64,000 nt of DNA from Cyclina sinensis (lineage: Eukaryota; Mollusca; Bivalvia; Venerida; Veneridae): contig JAAONU010000013.1 in the NCBI GenBank assembly GCA_012932295.1, forward strand, positions 3,022,603 through 3,086,602. Reading direction: 5' to 3'. This document shows positions 44,141-57,597 of this stretch, in pieces. The notes below the pieces were generated by a model that was not told the DNA's origin, made no database searches, and saw only the letters and a program-made list of their open reading frames with translations. The position numbers and the translations under genes were made by a program. How positions within the stretch are numbered: position 1 is the first letter of the stretch; the number at the start of each line of letters is the position of its first letter.

Positions 44141-46964
44141 AGTCGGTGCTTGCTGCCTAATAACATGCTTTTCCTACTCACCAGGCGTCTCATTTTAAAT
44201 CGAAAATCCATCCACGGTGTCAGATGTTTTACACAGACTTATAAAGGCAAGTTCTTTGAAAATAAAATCTTGTCAGAAACCATAAGGCTAAAGGTTCTAA
44301 TATTTGGGTCTTTATCAACAGTGTTCAACTTATGCCTCTTGGGTCATTATTTGCTCCTCCATATCCGTCATGTTTCATATATCAAACGATATAGGTAAAT
44401 CTTTGCCAAGTCGTTCTTACTTTGCCACTTGGGCCACTTTTGGCTTCAACCCCCTTCACAGACTTAAGTAGACGAACACTTTTTCTTGCCAAAACTTTTT
44501 TAAATTTGCTATGTACTACTGTCTTTCAAACCTCTATCAAGATTGTTAAGATTATAGCCTTTTGCTCAGTTTTATGAGAACTGGGGGTCACATGCTTAAC
44601 TTGAAATTATAAATGCTATTGCAAATACATATAGAAACCTTTAAAGGTTTTTTTTATTAACCAAACTGCCTAAATGTTTGTTTCTACCTTTTTCTTTTAT
44701 TTTGATAATAAATCCATACATTACATATGCTTTTAGCAGTTTTACTCAGGTGAGCGCTTGTTTCAGGATGGTTCAAAGGATATACTTGGACGCCATTATT
44801 TAACCTAAGTGCAAAACTGTAAACGAAACATTGGTGTTGAAATAACATAACAACATTCCTTCTCCGCCTCCTAGGTGGAGACATGTTATTTTGGCATCTA
44901 TGTGTGCCTATCGTCTGTCTGACCGCTTTTGATTCTTCAGAATTCTTATATTTAAGTACTCTTTAGATATAATCGTTGTGTATTTAAGGACTAATTTAAG
45001 CTCTGGCGATTTTCTGCAGAGTTCTGACAATTTACATTTCTTGACATTGGCATACTGACTGGCAATATGTCAGGACATTTCTCCAAAATTCCAAGTGAGA
45101 TGTTTATAAAACTCGGTTTTTAAGAGACAAATCCTACAATTTAGAACATTTCATTTCTTTTAAAATTCTATAATTTTTTTAATGTGAATGAATATTGAAT
45201 ATTGAAATGATTGTTAGTAGATGCCAAGGTTTTCTATGTACAACAGGTTAACTGAATGTATGAAATTAGTTTGTATTTTGAGACCTCTTGTACTATTTTG
45301 TGAGGATGTAGTGATTAATTACAAATGAATACTTTGTTTGTGTCTGTTTGCCTTGAAGAAATCTTTTACATTATCAGTTAGTTTTTCATTTCATTGAAAA
45401 TGAGCCCCAAAATTACATATGCAACTCATCTATTAATGTTTGATTGGTACGTGTATGTCCCTATGATGCTCCAATGAATATTTAGCAAAATGATGCATCA
45501 ACCTTTACTTTATATTACAAAAATCCTAACGATGATTATAAAGCTAAACATAACCTCACAACTGTACAATCGGGAATTATGTTTTTAGTTGTAACTTCTT
45601 ACCTTTGATACGTATACTATTCTATACAAATTGACACGCCGTTCAAGAACTGATTTCATACAAATACACAAATATGCATTGTAGCTGGTCAGATTTTCAA
45701 AAAGTTTTGCATAATTTAGCAACTTATCATCCAGTTTAACGATTGTGAAATTGTTATGTCCTGTTATACTTTCCACTTCTCCTAATACTCTGCATGGGGG
45801 ACACAGTGTTTTGTTACTGAAATAATCTAATTACTCACAAAGCCTTCAGGTAGCTGTGTTTTGGAGCAATTTGCCTCCCAACGTATACGTTGATAAATTC
45901 ATTTTAATCAGTTCTAGAAATACATCTAAGTCAACTCTTGATGATACCTGAAAAGAAACAGAACGAAGCTCCAAAATATCCTCAGGCCTAGTCAATAAGG
46001 TTTTCTCGTCGTCATTTCAAATAAACTATTTTCCAATGCACTGGTGCAACTTGTAGCGCATGTTTCATCGCCGATACCCCGATTTAAGTCATAAATACAA
46101 TTGCAGTTTAAAAAACACTACTGCAATAAGGTATTTCTCTACCTAGTGTTTTATGGAGAATTGATTTATAAATTTAAAAAAATAAAAGTATTATTAATTT
46201 CTCCATGCTATTTGTAAAAACCATCTGTTAATTCAAAAAGAAAGGCTACCAACATGATATTTTAAAGCTCTCTGCCTGCTTGGTGATTAACTCTTCTACA
46301 GCTGATCGTTTTGCTTACCTCTTTGCTTGCACAACGGTAGCAGGAACTGATGAAGGTTTCCAGGGAAATCTTGAAAAGAATGTAGAAACTCGATCATTAC
46401 CTTTTATTCCTGCCATCGTGTTCTTGCTAATTTGACTCCAAGTGCTCTGGTTTCAGTAAGGTCATTGAGTACCTACCCTTTTTGCCATTAGCTTTTTGTT
46501 TTGTGTTCGTTGTGCTTTTGCATGCAACACTGTCGAGTTGATGGGTAGGTTGCAGTTAATTCACTAAACAACTTGTACTTGTTTGTTCTTGTGAAAACTT
46601 GTTGGGGCAAGTGTGAGGTTGGTGGAACTCTAGAACTCTTAAACCCCCAGCGACTAAAGTTTTGCCAGTGACCGTTCCAAGGTGGTAACTCCAAGAGTTC
46701 TCATTTTCATTAATTGTTTGTGGTATCTTTTTTTAACTAATCATTTTAAAAATCTATGCTCTTTGTTCCTCTACTTTTTGACTGTGTAGGGAGGCTGTGT
46801 TTTCTGACTGATTTTTCCTGATATGCGTTTTTTTTCACCTTTTTTAAAGAAACCTTTGGTCTAAACCTATTAATTTTACATCGATTGGTAACCAAATTCT
46901 TGGAACTTATATTAATCCCGCTCGAAGAGTGCGTCCAGTGTTCATGCATGGAATGTAAAAAGTC
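44141..46964. other. Non-coding stretch with decayed repeat fragments
   Basis: To about 44760 there are further traces of the 165-bp unit family ('gtcagaaaccataaggctaaag') and an isolated 'ctcaggtgagcgcttgt' terminus. The rest shows no exon or RNA gene that I can support. Confidence 0.5.
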
Positions 46965-47060
46965 AAAAGTCGCTGGAGACTCTTTCCTGTTGAGAATCGA
47001 ACCAGTGACCTTCTGATCGGGAGATCGGCGCTCTTACCTTCGACCACAGCTCCTCCAGAG
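46965..47060 (-). mobile_element. tRNA-derived SINE fragment
   Basis: On the - strand it reads aggagctgtggtcgaaggta (A-box region), then agagcgccgatctcccgatc, then a B-box-like ggttcgattct. There is no paired acceptor stem, so it is not a tRNA gene. It is a different tRNA family from the SINEs at 6036 and 18037. Confidence 0.55.
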
Positions 47061-47574
47061 ATCGCTTTGCATGCTGAATGAATAACACTTCAGCACGACA
47101 TTAAATCAATTGATGGCGCACCATTATTTCTTAAGTTAAACTGAATTCTTACAGCCATGCTCTTGCAGGTAAATTAAATTGTTTACCAGTGTGCATTTAT
47201 TGTGTGAGAAGACTGAATATCAAACATGCTATAAAAGCTCAAGAAACTGTTACTATAGTGCTTTAGTGATTTTGTTTTGGGCATCTCAGAAAAGTTAACC
47301 GTTCATTATTTCATTAGATCATCTAGCATTGACGATGTCCGAAAACTTCCTCACTCATATACAGGAGAAAGAAAAAAACAAGACTTAAGCGTTTTCCTGT
47401 CCACGACAATGGCATATTTTAATCTTTAGATATTTAATTTGGTCTCATGAAAGGAGCAGAATTGTAGGAGGTAAGGATATTGCAAAGTTAAACTGAATGC
47501 AAAGTTAAACAGAATGCGGCGCTCCTGCATTGCCGGCACGTGCTTTTTTCAGTTATCTTAAAAAAACTTTCTGA

Positions 47575-47663
47575 ACGTAATTAGTAACTTTTTTTGTTTT
47601 CAGTTATGAAGAGACGCAACGTAATTAGTAACATTTTTTGTTTTCAGTTATGAAGAGACGCAA
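47575..47663. repeat. 44-bp direct duplication
   Basis: Two copies (47575 and 47619) of a unit beginning 'acgtaattagtaac' and ending 'cagttatgaagagacgca' differ at one or two bases. A recent tandem duplication. Confidence 0.95.
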
Positions 47664-50600
47664 ATGAAAATATCTGGAAAGACTGTGTCATTATTTATAA
47701 CAATTAAATCGAATAAGAAAATCAGTGGCGTATAGTTACAGACACCTTGTGTCTTAAAGCTGTGCTTCCAAATTATTATTGAATCAGATCTACTTAAAAG
47801 GCAAACTCGCAATGACACAAAAATGCCAGCACTAATACTTTTGCTCAAAGTATAACAACCAGGACCCCGGTGCACAAAGCAGTAAGTTTTTTTTTTGGAT
47901 TCCGAAAGTGTTAAAACTTATTAATTTCAAACAAAACGTAATTTATTATTAGTACACTCCATGATAAATTGTTGTGTTTAACTGCTACGAAAAACTCATC
48001 TGAATGTCATGCAATTCTGGACTGTTTGAGTCACGTCGGACACTTGAACATAGGTCTTTAATACAAACGCTTACGGAGATAGTCTTTTATCAGTAATAAC
48101 TTAATGATAAACATTTCTTGTATACTTACCGACTGAAGACGATAAGAACAAGAAAACAAGAATAACTTCATACTAATGTTTTCTTTCTGATTTTATTAAA
48201 TGAAATTTATTCGGGACACCTTTGTCATCTGTAAAGAAAAATGAACATCTCCTTCAAAATATACATGTACATCATAAAACCAACTGAATAAACCTCTTTT
48301 CCGATTTGTTCGGAACTAGATGGTGTCGCCTTGTTTTAAATGATTTCTTTTCTTTTAAAATCAAGACCGTCAGAGGAAGAACAAGACTTACCTTGAATGT
48401 ATTTTTTGAAATGTTTCTACAGGAACCAAATAAAAACTATTTAAAAATAGTCTTCATAACTGCGTCTTGGTTGTATCTCTATGCTGACCTAAATGCTTCA
48501 GATAGTTTTGTTTTCATATTCTTAACATATTGGAGACTGGCGATTTCTTTCATGTAATGGTTAAATTGATGCTTTACTGAGTCAATTTATTTTGTATTTA
48601 ATGTACGAACTGACATTAATAAGTAAAGATATGATAATTTAAGCTATTTTTCAGCAGGTAGAATTCAGTAATGGCATGTTCCATTAGCATCGAGTTGTTA
48701 CTGAATGTTATGAAATATTTGGGCAGTGTCATATTTCCCGGTAGTCCACCAGTGTGGTTCAACAATGCTAATCTCTTTTTTGATAATGTCAAATGTCTAA
48801 ACTAACATCGACTGATATGGTCACAATTTTATCCAAATGCAATGTGCGAATCGGCCATTACGTAAATATGACAGCGCCACCTAATGACGGTGTAGTGTAA
48901 TGATCGATAGACGTTAAAGTGACAATTGTAATCAAATACAGGTATTAGAATGTTTACAGGTAAACAATCCCTCCTCTCTGGCGAAGCCGTTACAGAAAAT
49001 CAAATCGCATATCAGTGAAAGTGGGGATGTATGTAATCTGTTTGATAGGGAGAATATCTGGAGCACCACGTAGCTGGGGTTACACGGCGGAATGATGGGA
49101 CTTTCTCACGACCAAGAGGGTGATTTAGGTATGTTAGGTACTTGAGACTTTGCTAATGAGACTCAGTGACGGCCTACCACTCATGGAATACTGGCGACGC
49201 CAAAGTCAGTCAAAATACTCTCTGCTCCTCCCAGGCTGCCACTTGGTACATTTCAACAAAATTCATTTTTAGTTACTCATTTTACAGCTCAACAAATTCG
49301 ACAGAGATTCACTTAATTTATGGTACTATTGAATGATTATCTAAAGTTTCCGTGTTGTGTTTTCTAATTAGTAAGAAACACTAAATCTGTTAAACTAAAA
49401 TCGTATAAGAAGTCTACGTGATATTTGTATTTAACATTTTTTTTACGGAAAATCTTTCTTAAAATATTTCCTCATTTGGTGTCGACTCCTACGGTGCAGT
49501 ATAACACATTTCAAACTCCTGCACACGGGAATCAGTCTCTACAATGGTGGCTTCCACATCCGACTTTTCGTGCGTCCATGAAACCATCAACCGTGGAATA
49601 TGTTTTACGCCATTTTTCTTCAGCTGAAAAATATGAAAGAAGTTCTAGCTTTTACCATAAATATAACCGATTAGCAAACAGAAAGTGAATTGTATAGATG
49701 TTTTCTTCATCTATGAAGTCAGTGCCTGCAATAGTGTTTGGAAACATCAAACTTGAAATGGCGAGGAACTTTTTTTCAAACACAGTGTTTGCATAATGCA
49801 AAACAGGAGACGTCCTTATAAATTCGAAAGCGGTTGTAAGAACAAAAATATCAAACAGAAGTATATCATATAATGCTTCAGTAATAAATATACCTTTACA
49901 AAGGTATGGATAACTCAGTTTTTATAAAATTGACAATAGATTAATAACTTACAAAACACGTATGATGACCAAAAAAAATAGCAGTAGTAGTAGTAATATA
50001 GTATTGTCAAGAGAAGCAGCAACAACAATAAAAACAAACTGTTTGTTCCGCCGAAGTATAGTTCTCTAGAGGCATTCAACTATGCATACCTCTGAGAAAA
50101 TTTTTTAGTTTAAACAGTATTTATTCTAGAAAGTGTTTAACAGTACATATACAAAGTAAACTCAATAAGGATCGAGTAGAAAGCTTAAAGCTTATTTGAA
50201 AACTTTATCCTTTACTTATATTATTTATACAACTAGTTTCGCTAACAACAGTTTTACCTACTCGTTATTTCATTTCTTTTTTTTTTTCAGTGCAGGGAAG
50301 CTTTAATATTTTATCTTTGGAAATTTAATTGATATTTTTATTCCCGGTATATTTTGACTGGTATCATCTTTTATTAATTGGCTACTGTAAAATCTTTATG
50401 TAAATTTGAAAACAAAAACCAAAACAAACATATTTTTTTCACAAGACAATTCAATTTACACTTTATCAAGTGTTCAGTTTATCATTTGTCAGTGACCGAC
50501 AGTTGAAATAAGATGACCAGATTTTAGCTAGACACAGTCTTACCCTTGTGAAGATAGAAGAAAATTTGCCTGAAAGTATTTAGGTAAACATTATTAACGC

Positions 50601-51270
50601 ATCCTAAAATAAGCTTTCTATTTCTTAAGCTGCAAAAAATGACTATCTAAGTACCATTTTTTGCCCGTGTAAAAAATACAAATAAATCAAAATTCATATT
50701 AAATTATGTCATTATTTAGGTTAAATTGCAATGATTTAGAAAAAATCATTAATATTACAGATGCGAATTAATATTCCGAGTATATATAGTGGACTTTTAA
50801 ACATTAATTTGCCATCTTGAAGTACAAACACAGTAGATGCAGACTATAGTAAAATAAAAAAATGAAAATTTCTTTGTTTCTATCTTTCTTTGTTTGTTTC
50901 TTTCTTTCTTTCTTTATTCATTTATTTATTCATTTTTTTTGTTTATTTATTTAGTTGTCTGCTTATTTATTTACTTAATTAGGTCAAAGTTTGAACAACG
51001 ATAAAACTATTACAAACCACTTCTTTTGCAAATCATAAATATTATTAAACAATGTTTTATTAAATAATCTTTTCACTTTTCATGTGGCTAACTTCCGTAA
51101 TATGTTGTGTGAATTTTACTATTTTCATATAATTCCTCTTACACCCATCTTTAGTAAAAATGCCAGTATACAAAAAAAAATGTGTTATGCCCATTTTATC
51201 AAGAACACATTTTTTACCGCCACGGACGTATATTGCATTACAATAATTGGTTTCTGAGTGGAACATTGTC
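47664..51270. other. Non-coding stretch, possibly containing a first exon near 49092
   Basis: No recognisable protein. The most exon-like object is 49092-49128 (ATG ATG to a gtatgt donor), discussed as a finding. A (tttc)n/(attt)n tract lies at about 50866-50970. The 87-codon frame at 49425-49688 matches nothing I know. Confidence 0.4.
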
Positions 51271-51638
51271 TTAAAAGGACATACCCTAATATAACACATG
51301 ATTTGCTGAATATGAATTTTATTTGCTTATTCTATATAAGATTTAAGAAATATATATATTGAAAATGTAAAGATAATTATGTTTTCATAAATGTCTTGTC
51401 AGGACACATAGGCAATAAGAAAGTGATGTCTATTTATAAAAAATAAGGCTTATAATCAACGGCTATCCACCCATAAAATTGTGCAACAATATCTCTATAT
51501 ATAAAGACTTTTCATGCAGGCCGTTTACCAATTCACTGTACTTGAAATATTTTACCTACACAATGACATCACGCCATTCACTTTAAAATAATTTTGATGG
51601 AAATGGAATGCTCTAAATTTTAGGGTAGGTCTCTTTAA
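51271..51638. mobile_element. TTAA-flanked inverted-repeat element (copy 2 of the family at 7746)
   Basis: The ends are TTAA-AAGGACATACCCTA and, as reverse complement, TTAA-AGAGACCTACCCTA (11 of 14 bases match); length 368 bp. Inner 'ggctatccaccca' and 'tctctatata' align with 8065-8110 and 57420-57470. There is no coding capacity and no tRNA-like core was seen. Confidence 0.75.
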
Positions 51639-54600
51639 TTATCTTTTTCCTGCATTTGAAACAGCGTATGATATTGTTTATACTTACATGTATAATTGCT
51701 TCTAGTAGTTCTGAGATGAAAAAAAGAACTCGTCCGTTTGCGTAACTTCTATAATATTTTCACATGCCTGTTAGTGTAAACTAATATGATTTACTTGAAA
51801 ATATTTTTACAGTTCTGAACGTGCAGGCAACAGCAAATAAAACAAAGGAAAAGAGTCGTAGTATTTTGGCGAAAACATCTTCGCTTGAACGATTTGGTTA
51901 TGGGCATTGTTACTGTCTTATCACCACCCGTCAATAACAAAATATTGTTAATAAAAGTATGACAACGTGTCTTTTTATTCAGTTTTGTGCTCAAACGTCC
52001 AAACATATACTCTTTGAATTCATCAGAAACATATTTATCCTTCGAAAATTTGGGACTTAATATTATATGATTGAAAAAGAGAGTATCTGTGTAAATAAAA
52101 ACAAAATAGAAGTTAAATAGTTATTTCTGATTTGAGCCTAGTGATTGCAAGTTTCAGAACGTCCATTTTCTACGTAGATTGCCGAAGATAAATACATCAA
52201 TCTAAATTTCTTTCAATAATAAACTATTTTCTGTTAACCCTGTGACAGTACAATGAAACAACACGGTACTAATATTGTACATTGTATTCTGATGAGCTCA
52301 GTAATCAAGATCAGCTTGCAGTTATGATCTTTTTTGACTTACTTTTCTTCCACAAAACTTGTGAAATCAAACACTCTTCTCTCACACGTCCATTTTGAAA
52401 CGCGTCAAAGAACATCGCCATATCTTGACACACAGCTAAATCTTTCTGCTAGCATCTGTTTGTCACCTTTTCTAATGTTTATATATAGAACAGAACAGAG
52501 CAGAGCAGAGCAAAACGAACTTTTTATTCAGACATTTCACTTTATCACATGAAAAAATGTTGTTTGTAATACAAAATATCCATTTCATATATTTTGTATT
52601 ACACACGTGTAATATAACGGCTAACAAAACATTACGCATTTACTTCTCGCTTCAAATTATTGTTTTTTATTGTCATTTTTAAAATTTGTTATCATATAGA
52701 CGTCCTTTTTAAAAGAGACGTCTTCCATGTTCAGTATTTCCGATATAATTTGACATTTTATTTGGAACTATTTTTCCTGGCGGATGTCTTGCAACAATTT
52801 TTTTTCTGTATAGTTTCAAAAAATATAGCAACAGTTTACGGTTGTTTTAGTTATGTGATAAAAAGAATCTTGCATTCGGTAAGTTTTCATGTAAACTTTT
52901 AATTCAACTCGCCAGAGGCTCGTTTAATAACATTTTCCTAAACTCGTTGAATAAAGGTTTATTTCATTTCAAAACTTCGTCTTGTTAATTTTTTTATAGT
53001 TTTATATATTATTAATTTGTGTAAATGCCAGCTAAAACAAATGTACAATATTAAACTAAATATTTTGATTTTTTTTCTGAATAGATGGTTTTCTTACTTT
53101 TTTCTTCTTCCATTCATATTATGAAAAATTGCAAGCAATTATTTCTAACGAGAAATTTTGTAATCACTCTTCGTACATGTATACAAGCACATGGTAGCCA
53201 TCCAAATATGTTTGTATGTCAAAGCGGTACCTTTAAAGGTGTAGTGTGCAATTTTCTTTATTAAATATCTGAGGTTTTCTTTCTTCATATTTTACTCGGA
53301 TACATTGAAAGAAATAACGGAAAGATTAGCGTGACAGTCACATTCTTTCTGTCGATGTGTATTCTGGTCTTCACCAAAGGGATGGTCAGCTACAGTGGTT
53401 TATGTACGTTTGCTAGAAAACCCAAACTATATTTCAATCAACTTAACTAAGAAAAAGGTGACTACAAAAGATAGGTAATAATTACACGCCGCCCTGGAAT
53501 ATTGGAATGCAGTATGGGTCGACGTTACTCATTTCAGAATGTAAACTGATTTTACAGTGTGTTCTTTATAACAAGCGGTCTTTAGGTTTAAGATCGCGAA
53601 CCAGTCTAAATTTTACGGAAATAGCCGATTTTAAACGAATGACTGCGATGTTATTTTTAGTAAAGCATGTAGTTTCAAGCATGGGTTCGAATTAATTATT
53701 TTTTTCTGAAATAATTTTTTTCTGTACGTGAACTGTAAAAAATAAGCAAATTTATATTTATATTTTAAAATTATAGAGGTTGGAAATTAAAACAAAATAT
53801 ATTATCTTTTGATTAGGTCAATGTTTAATTCCACTCCCTTAATCAAAAAAAGCATAATGTGACAGCAGCCAGTTTCCGCACAGAGGAAACAATGCCTATA
53901 GACTTGACGTAGACTCATCTTTTTTAATATTAAACATTAACAAATGTCAGCCATATACAAAATTAGAGTGCAAAAAGATTAGATTTTATTAACCACTATA
54001 CATTTAATCCAACATTACTAATTATCGCAACCCCCACTCCATTTGACGGCGGTCAAACATTTGACTTGTTTTTTTTCTTACAGTGCCTAGTGGAAACTTG
54101 ATACTCGTAGACAAACAAAAAATCATAACTGCAAACTGATCTTGATTACTGACTTGTTAACTGACTTAAAAACTAGCTAGGAAATGTAATTATGAATCTA
54201 ACGGGATAAACGCAGTGTAAATAAGAAGAGTAAAATGTGATTGAAGTATCAATAAGTTGGCGACTGTGTGTTTTATAGATCTGTTCAGACACATTAAGAA
54301 AGCTTGATCGTCTTTATACCTTTCGCATGTTGCCAAAGTAATCTTTAACGAATTACTTCAAAGTTATTCAGTGCAAAACGTGTACGGATACGTCCTTTTC
54401 AAATTGAAGTCATCTTTCAGAATGAGAAGCTTGTTTGATGACGTAATATAATAGTTTATGCAAAAGAAATACAGTGAAAACGAACCCGAAATTGGAATGT
54501 TTCTGCAACAGTATACCAGTACCTTGGAGTAAATTATTTCTTCTCCGACTCGCGATGAGTGTTTTTTTCTGGTTTTCAAGGAATATTTACGGAGTTACAA

Positions 54601-56498
54601 GTTATTTGAGCACTTTTGCATGCCCTAAAATGAAAACTGATACGTTTATTACTGTTGAAATTAGAAAATTTACTTCTAACTGACGTCACTGAAAAATTAG
54701 CAATGGCTGGGAGTGGTGATAAAATATTTAGAATTTGACGGCAACTATTTTTGCTATTATTCTTTTATTTTGGCTTAGAAGCAGCGATGACACGTGAATA
54801 AATGTCCAGTCATGTCTGTGCACTTCTTCATTATTGAGTGTCTTGCAAGAGAATCCTTAGATTATCTACTGGCACTTCTATCGGTGCTTAATCATACGGA
54901 CGTATATGATTTTACAGACAGACAGAATGACAGACAGAAGGTTCATGGACGTACACAATACGGTTTGTTGTAGTCATCAATAAATGTGTAATTTTTTACA
55001 CCGAAGTAATAATAGCAGTTTCCCAGAACATCCAGAACATCACCCACCATTGCTACAGATTGTGAAACGTTGGAATACTCAGTGTTTACATTTGTATTGT
55101 ATATTGTCTCAGTGTCAAGTAAGGTCAATATTTATTGTATATTTTCCATGATTCTTTTTATATTTTCTTCATTTGTATTGAATAAATTTAAATTTGTATT
55201 TTACTATTTTCTTATTATCAAATAACGTCAATTTATGTTTTAAAAGTCATTATTGTATTCTATGGTAATCTGTTTGTATTGTATTATTATAAGATATGTC
55301 ATTATAATGACCAGTTTGTGATAATTTTCTCCCAAGCGTTTAGTTTTTCAAGTTTTAATATTCTAGAGAGTTCTTCTACATTCAAGAAATATTTTTGTCA
55401 GAGGTCCGGTTGATTAAGCGATTAAAAAAACACAACTCCCCTCCACCAGAAATGACTGTATGAAGTGCGGACCAAGTAATCAGTCCAGTGTGGAAACAAC
55501 CAATGAAACTGCATAGATTCTCAAGTGCTAATATCAAAAAAATGCATTTGCACATTTTGCTGCAAACAGCAACATAAAGTCCATCCTTTAAATAGCAGAA
55601 TGACAGAATGAAAATAAATGAATGAAAATAAATATTCTACATTTGGCCAAGATCAAAACTGGCCTTAATGTTAAAGCGTACACCTCTCCTGTATGGTAAG
55701 ATAAAGAAGTAAGTCCAACGTTGCTCTTGGATGACGTACGGCAAATAAGTTGAAACAACTTGTCTGTATAGCAAAGAACTTCAACAGCTGTAAGTAAAGA
55801 TTAGGTGTTCTAAAACACATGAATGTGTTCTAAAAAGACTTATAGTACGTCATAGTTTTGTTGTAGGTTACAAGTATTTATTTTTGATGGGTATGAACTT
55901 GGTATTTCAGTAATTTTGGTATTTTAGTCTGTATATTTGTTATGCTGTTGCGCCATCCTCGAATGACTTATGCAGTGACTTGTGTCATTACAAGAGCCGA
56001 ATCCTCATATTAAAAAAATATCTTTTCATGTTCATTATATAAGTAATTTACTTATATAAATTAATCAAAATCTTTTTATTTGGTAAATATTATCCAAACA
56101 AAATCACTTATGTCCCCAAAAGCCTCAGTGCTTAACTCTTAAAACCTTTTGTCATTGGCCAACAGATTTCTACCATCTGTTTATTTCAAAGCCACTAAAA
56201 GTGATTTATGATTTAGCAAATATATTTTTTTTTTGGCCATTAAGGTAAGGCTATTAGAAGCTGAAAAGGAAAACAACAACAACAACAAAAACCACACAAA
56301 AAACAAACAAAACAACAACAACAAATAGTTATAAGTTAGGACAAACCTCTTCTTGAATACATGCTCAGTCTTTTGGCTGGTTCGAACAAACGCCATTTTC
56401 CCGCCATAAATATTCTTTGTATCTGCTATAAGCTTTGTATGATATTTTATGCAATAAAGTTTATTTTTTATATATTACTTTGATATGAAATAGAGGAT
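51639..56498. other. Non-coding stretch
   Basis: AT-rich. Small features: an 'agagcagagcag' tract at about 52490-52512, a palindrome-like 'atattttgtattac' pair near 52570-52603, and a T-rich tract near 55140-55260. Frames are short and unsupported by splice context. Confidence 0.5.
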
Positions 56499-56652
56499 AT
56501 TTGTTTGTTTTTGTGGAAGATGGGAATTTATTTCATTGAGTGAACACCATATGTGATATTTTCACGAGTGGCGCAGCCACGAGTGAAAATATCAACATAT
56601 GGTGTTCACGAGATGAAATAAATTCCCATCTTCCACTAAAAAACAAACAAAT
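56499..56652. repeat. Near-perfect hairpin, about 73-bp arms with a 3-base loop
   Basis: The left arm has 'tttgtttgttttt', 'gtggaagatgggaatttatt', 'gaacaccatatg' and 'gatattttcac...gtggc'. Its reverse complement begins at 56574, with a spacer of three bases (gca, 56571-56573). Only a handful of mismatches or single-base gaps interrupt pairing. It is likely a snap-back MITE or the end of the element that follows. Confidence 0.9.
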
Positions 56653-56657
56653 TTTCT

Positions 56658-57304
56658 TTTTATTTTATGCCAACACGTCAAAAATGGGTTTTTTTTATGA
56701 TATTTTTAATCAGGGCCTTCAATAAATTCCCCATGGTTAGCCCCAAATCAGTTAATGCGTACTTTGGTTACTCCGCACAAAAAAAAAGTGCAGACCATCT
56801 CCAATACATATGATAACTTTACTTCTGCTGAAATAAACTGAATACACTTTCATCAAATAACATTTATTTTTGTCTACACAGTTTATCAATATTTATTGAA
56901 TTTTTGCCATACATACTTTAATTATAAAAGCGGATTAATACCGAGTAATATTCAATCAATTGAATTGAAAGTCGGCCATATTGGATATTGTCCATGTGAG
57001 TTTTGTAAACAAATCAGACATTTTAAATAATTTATGGCGAATTTCATCATTGTTCACAACTAGTTAGGCTCAGGAATTCAATATTATAATTGGATTTAAC
57101 AAGGTAAATAAATTTCACTCGCTGTCACAGTCTGAAATACAGCGGATTCTCTTGTGGTGGGGAAATTCCTGAAGTTTCATCAAGCAGTAGTTCCGGCACA
57201 AACAGTGTATTATCAAAATGGTAGTTAACTGATTCAAAACAGTGTATTATCACTTTTATCTCACTGATATTTCCCTATATTTCATTGGTAGGCATAAAAT
57301 AAAA
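56658..57304. mobile_element. Inverted-repeat element next to the hairpin
   Basis: 'ttttattttatgcc' at 56658-56671 is mirrored by 'ggcataaaataaaa' at 57291-57304. The repeated 'cagtgtattatca' appears twice near the right side (57208 and 57240). There is no coding capacity. It may form one composite unit with the hairpin at 56499. Confidence 0.5.
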
Positions 57305-57339
57305 TGTTGGTTTATGTTGTTGACACACAAACAATTTTT

Positions 57340-57597
57340 ATTAAACAGCAAACAATAGGCACCGGTAATAGGAGTGTAGTCTATATAGACACTAAGAAAG
57401 TGTTCATTTTTAATAAATGCCTATCCTCTCAAATATAGTACACTAACAACTCTCTATATAACGCCAGTACTCATGTATTCAGTTTACCTTTGTACTTCAA
57501 ACTTTTGACAGATACAATGACATTGAGGCATGGCTAGTTAAGTGTCATACAGTTTTATATGATTTTGAAGGAAACGAATTTAAGGTTTGCCACTTTA
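57340..57597. mobile_element. TTAA-family element, copy 3 (left end unclear)
   Basis: 57405-57470 ('tgttcatttttaataaatgcctatcc' and 'caactctctatata') aligns with 8049-8110 and 51440-51500. The right end 'aaggtttgccactttaa' fits the family terminus. The left terminus could not be found. Confidence 0.5.

Noticed and set aside
49425..49688. 87-codon frame (the longest unexplained non-repeat frame in the downstream desert)
   Set aside because: No recognised motif, weak start context and no splice partner; its length is within chance for this amount of DNA.
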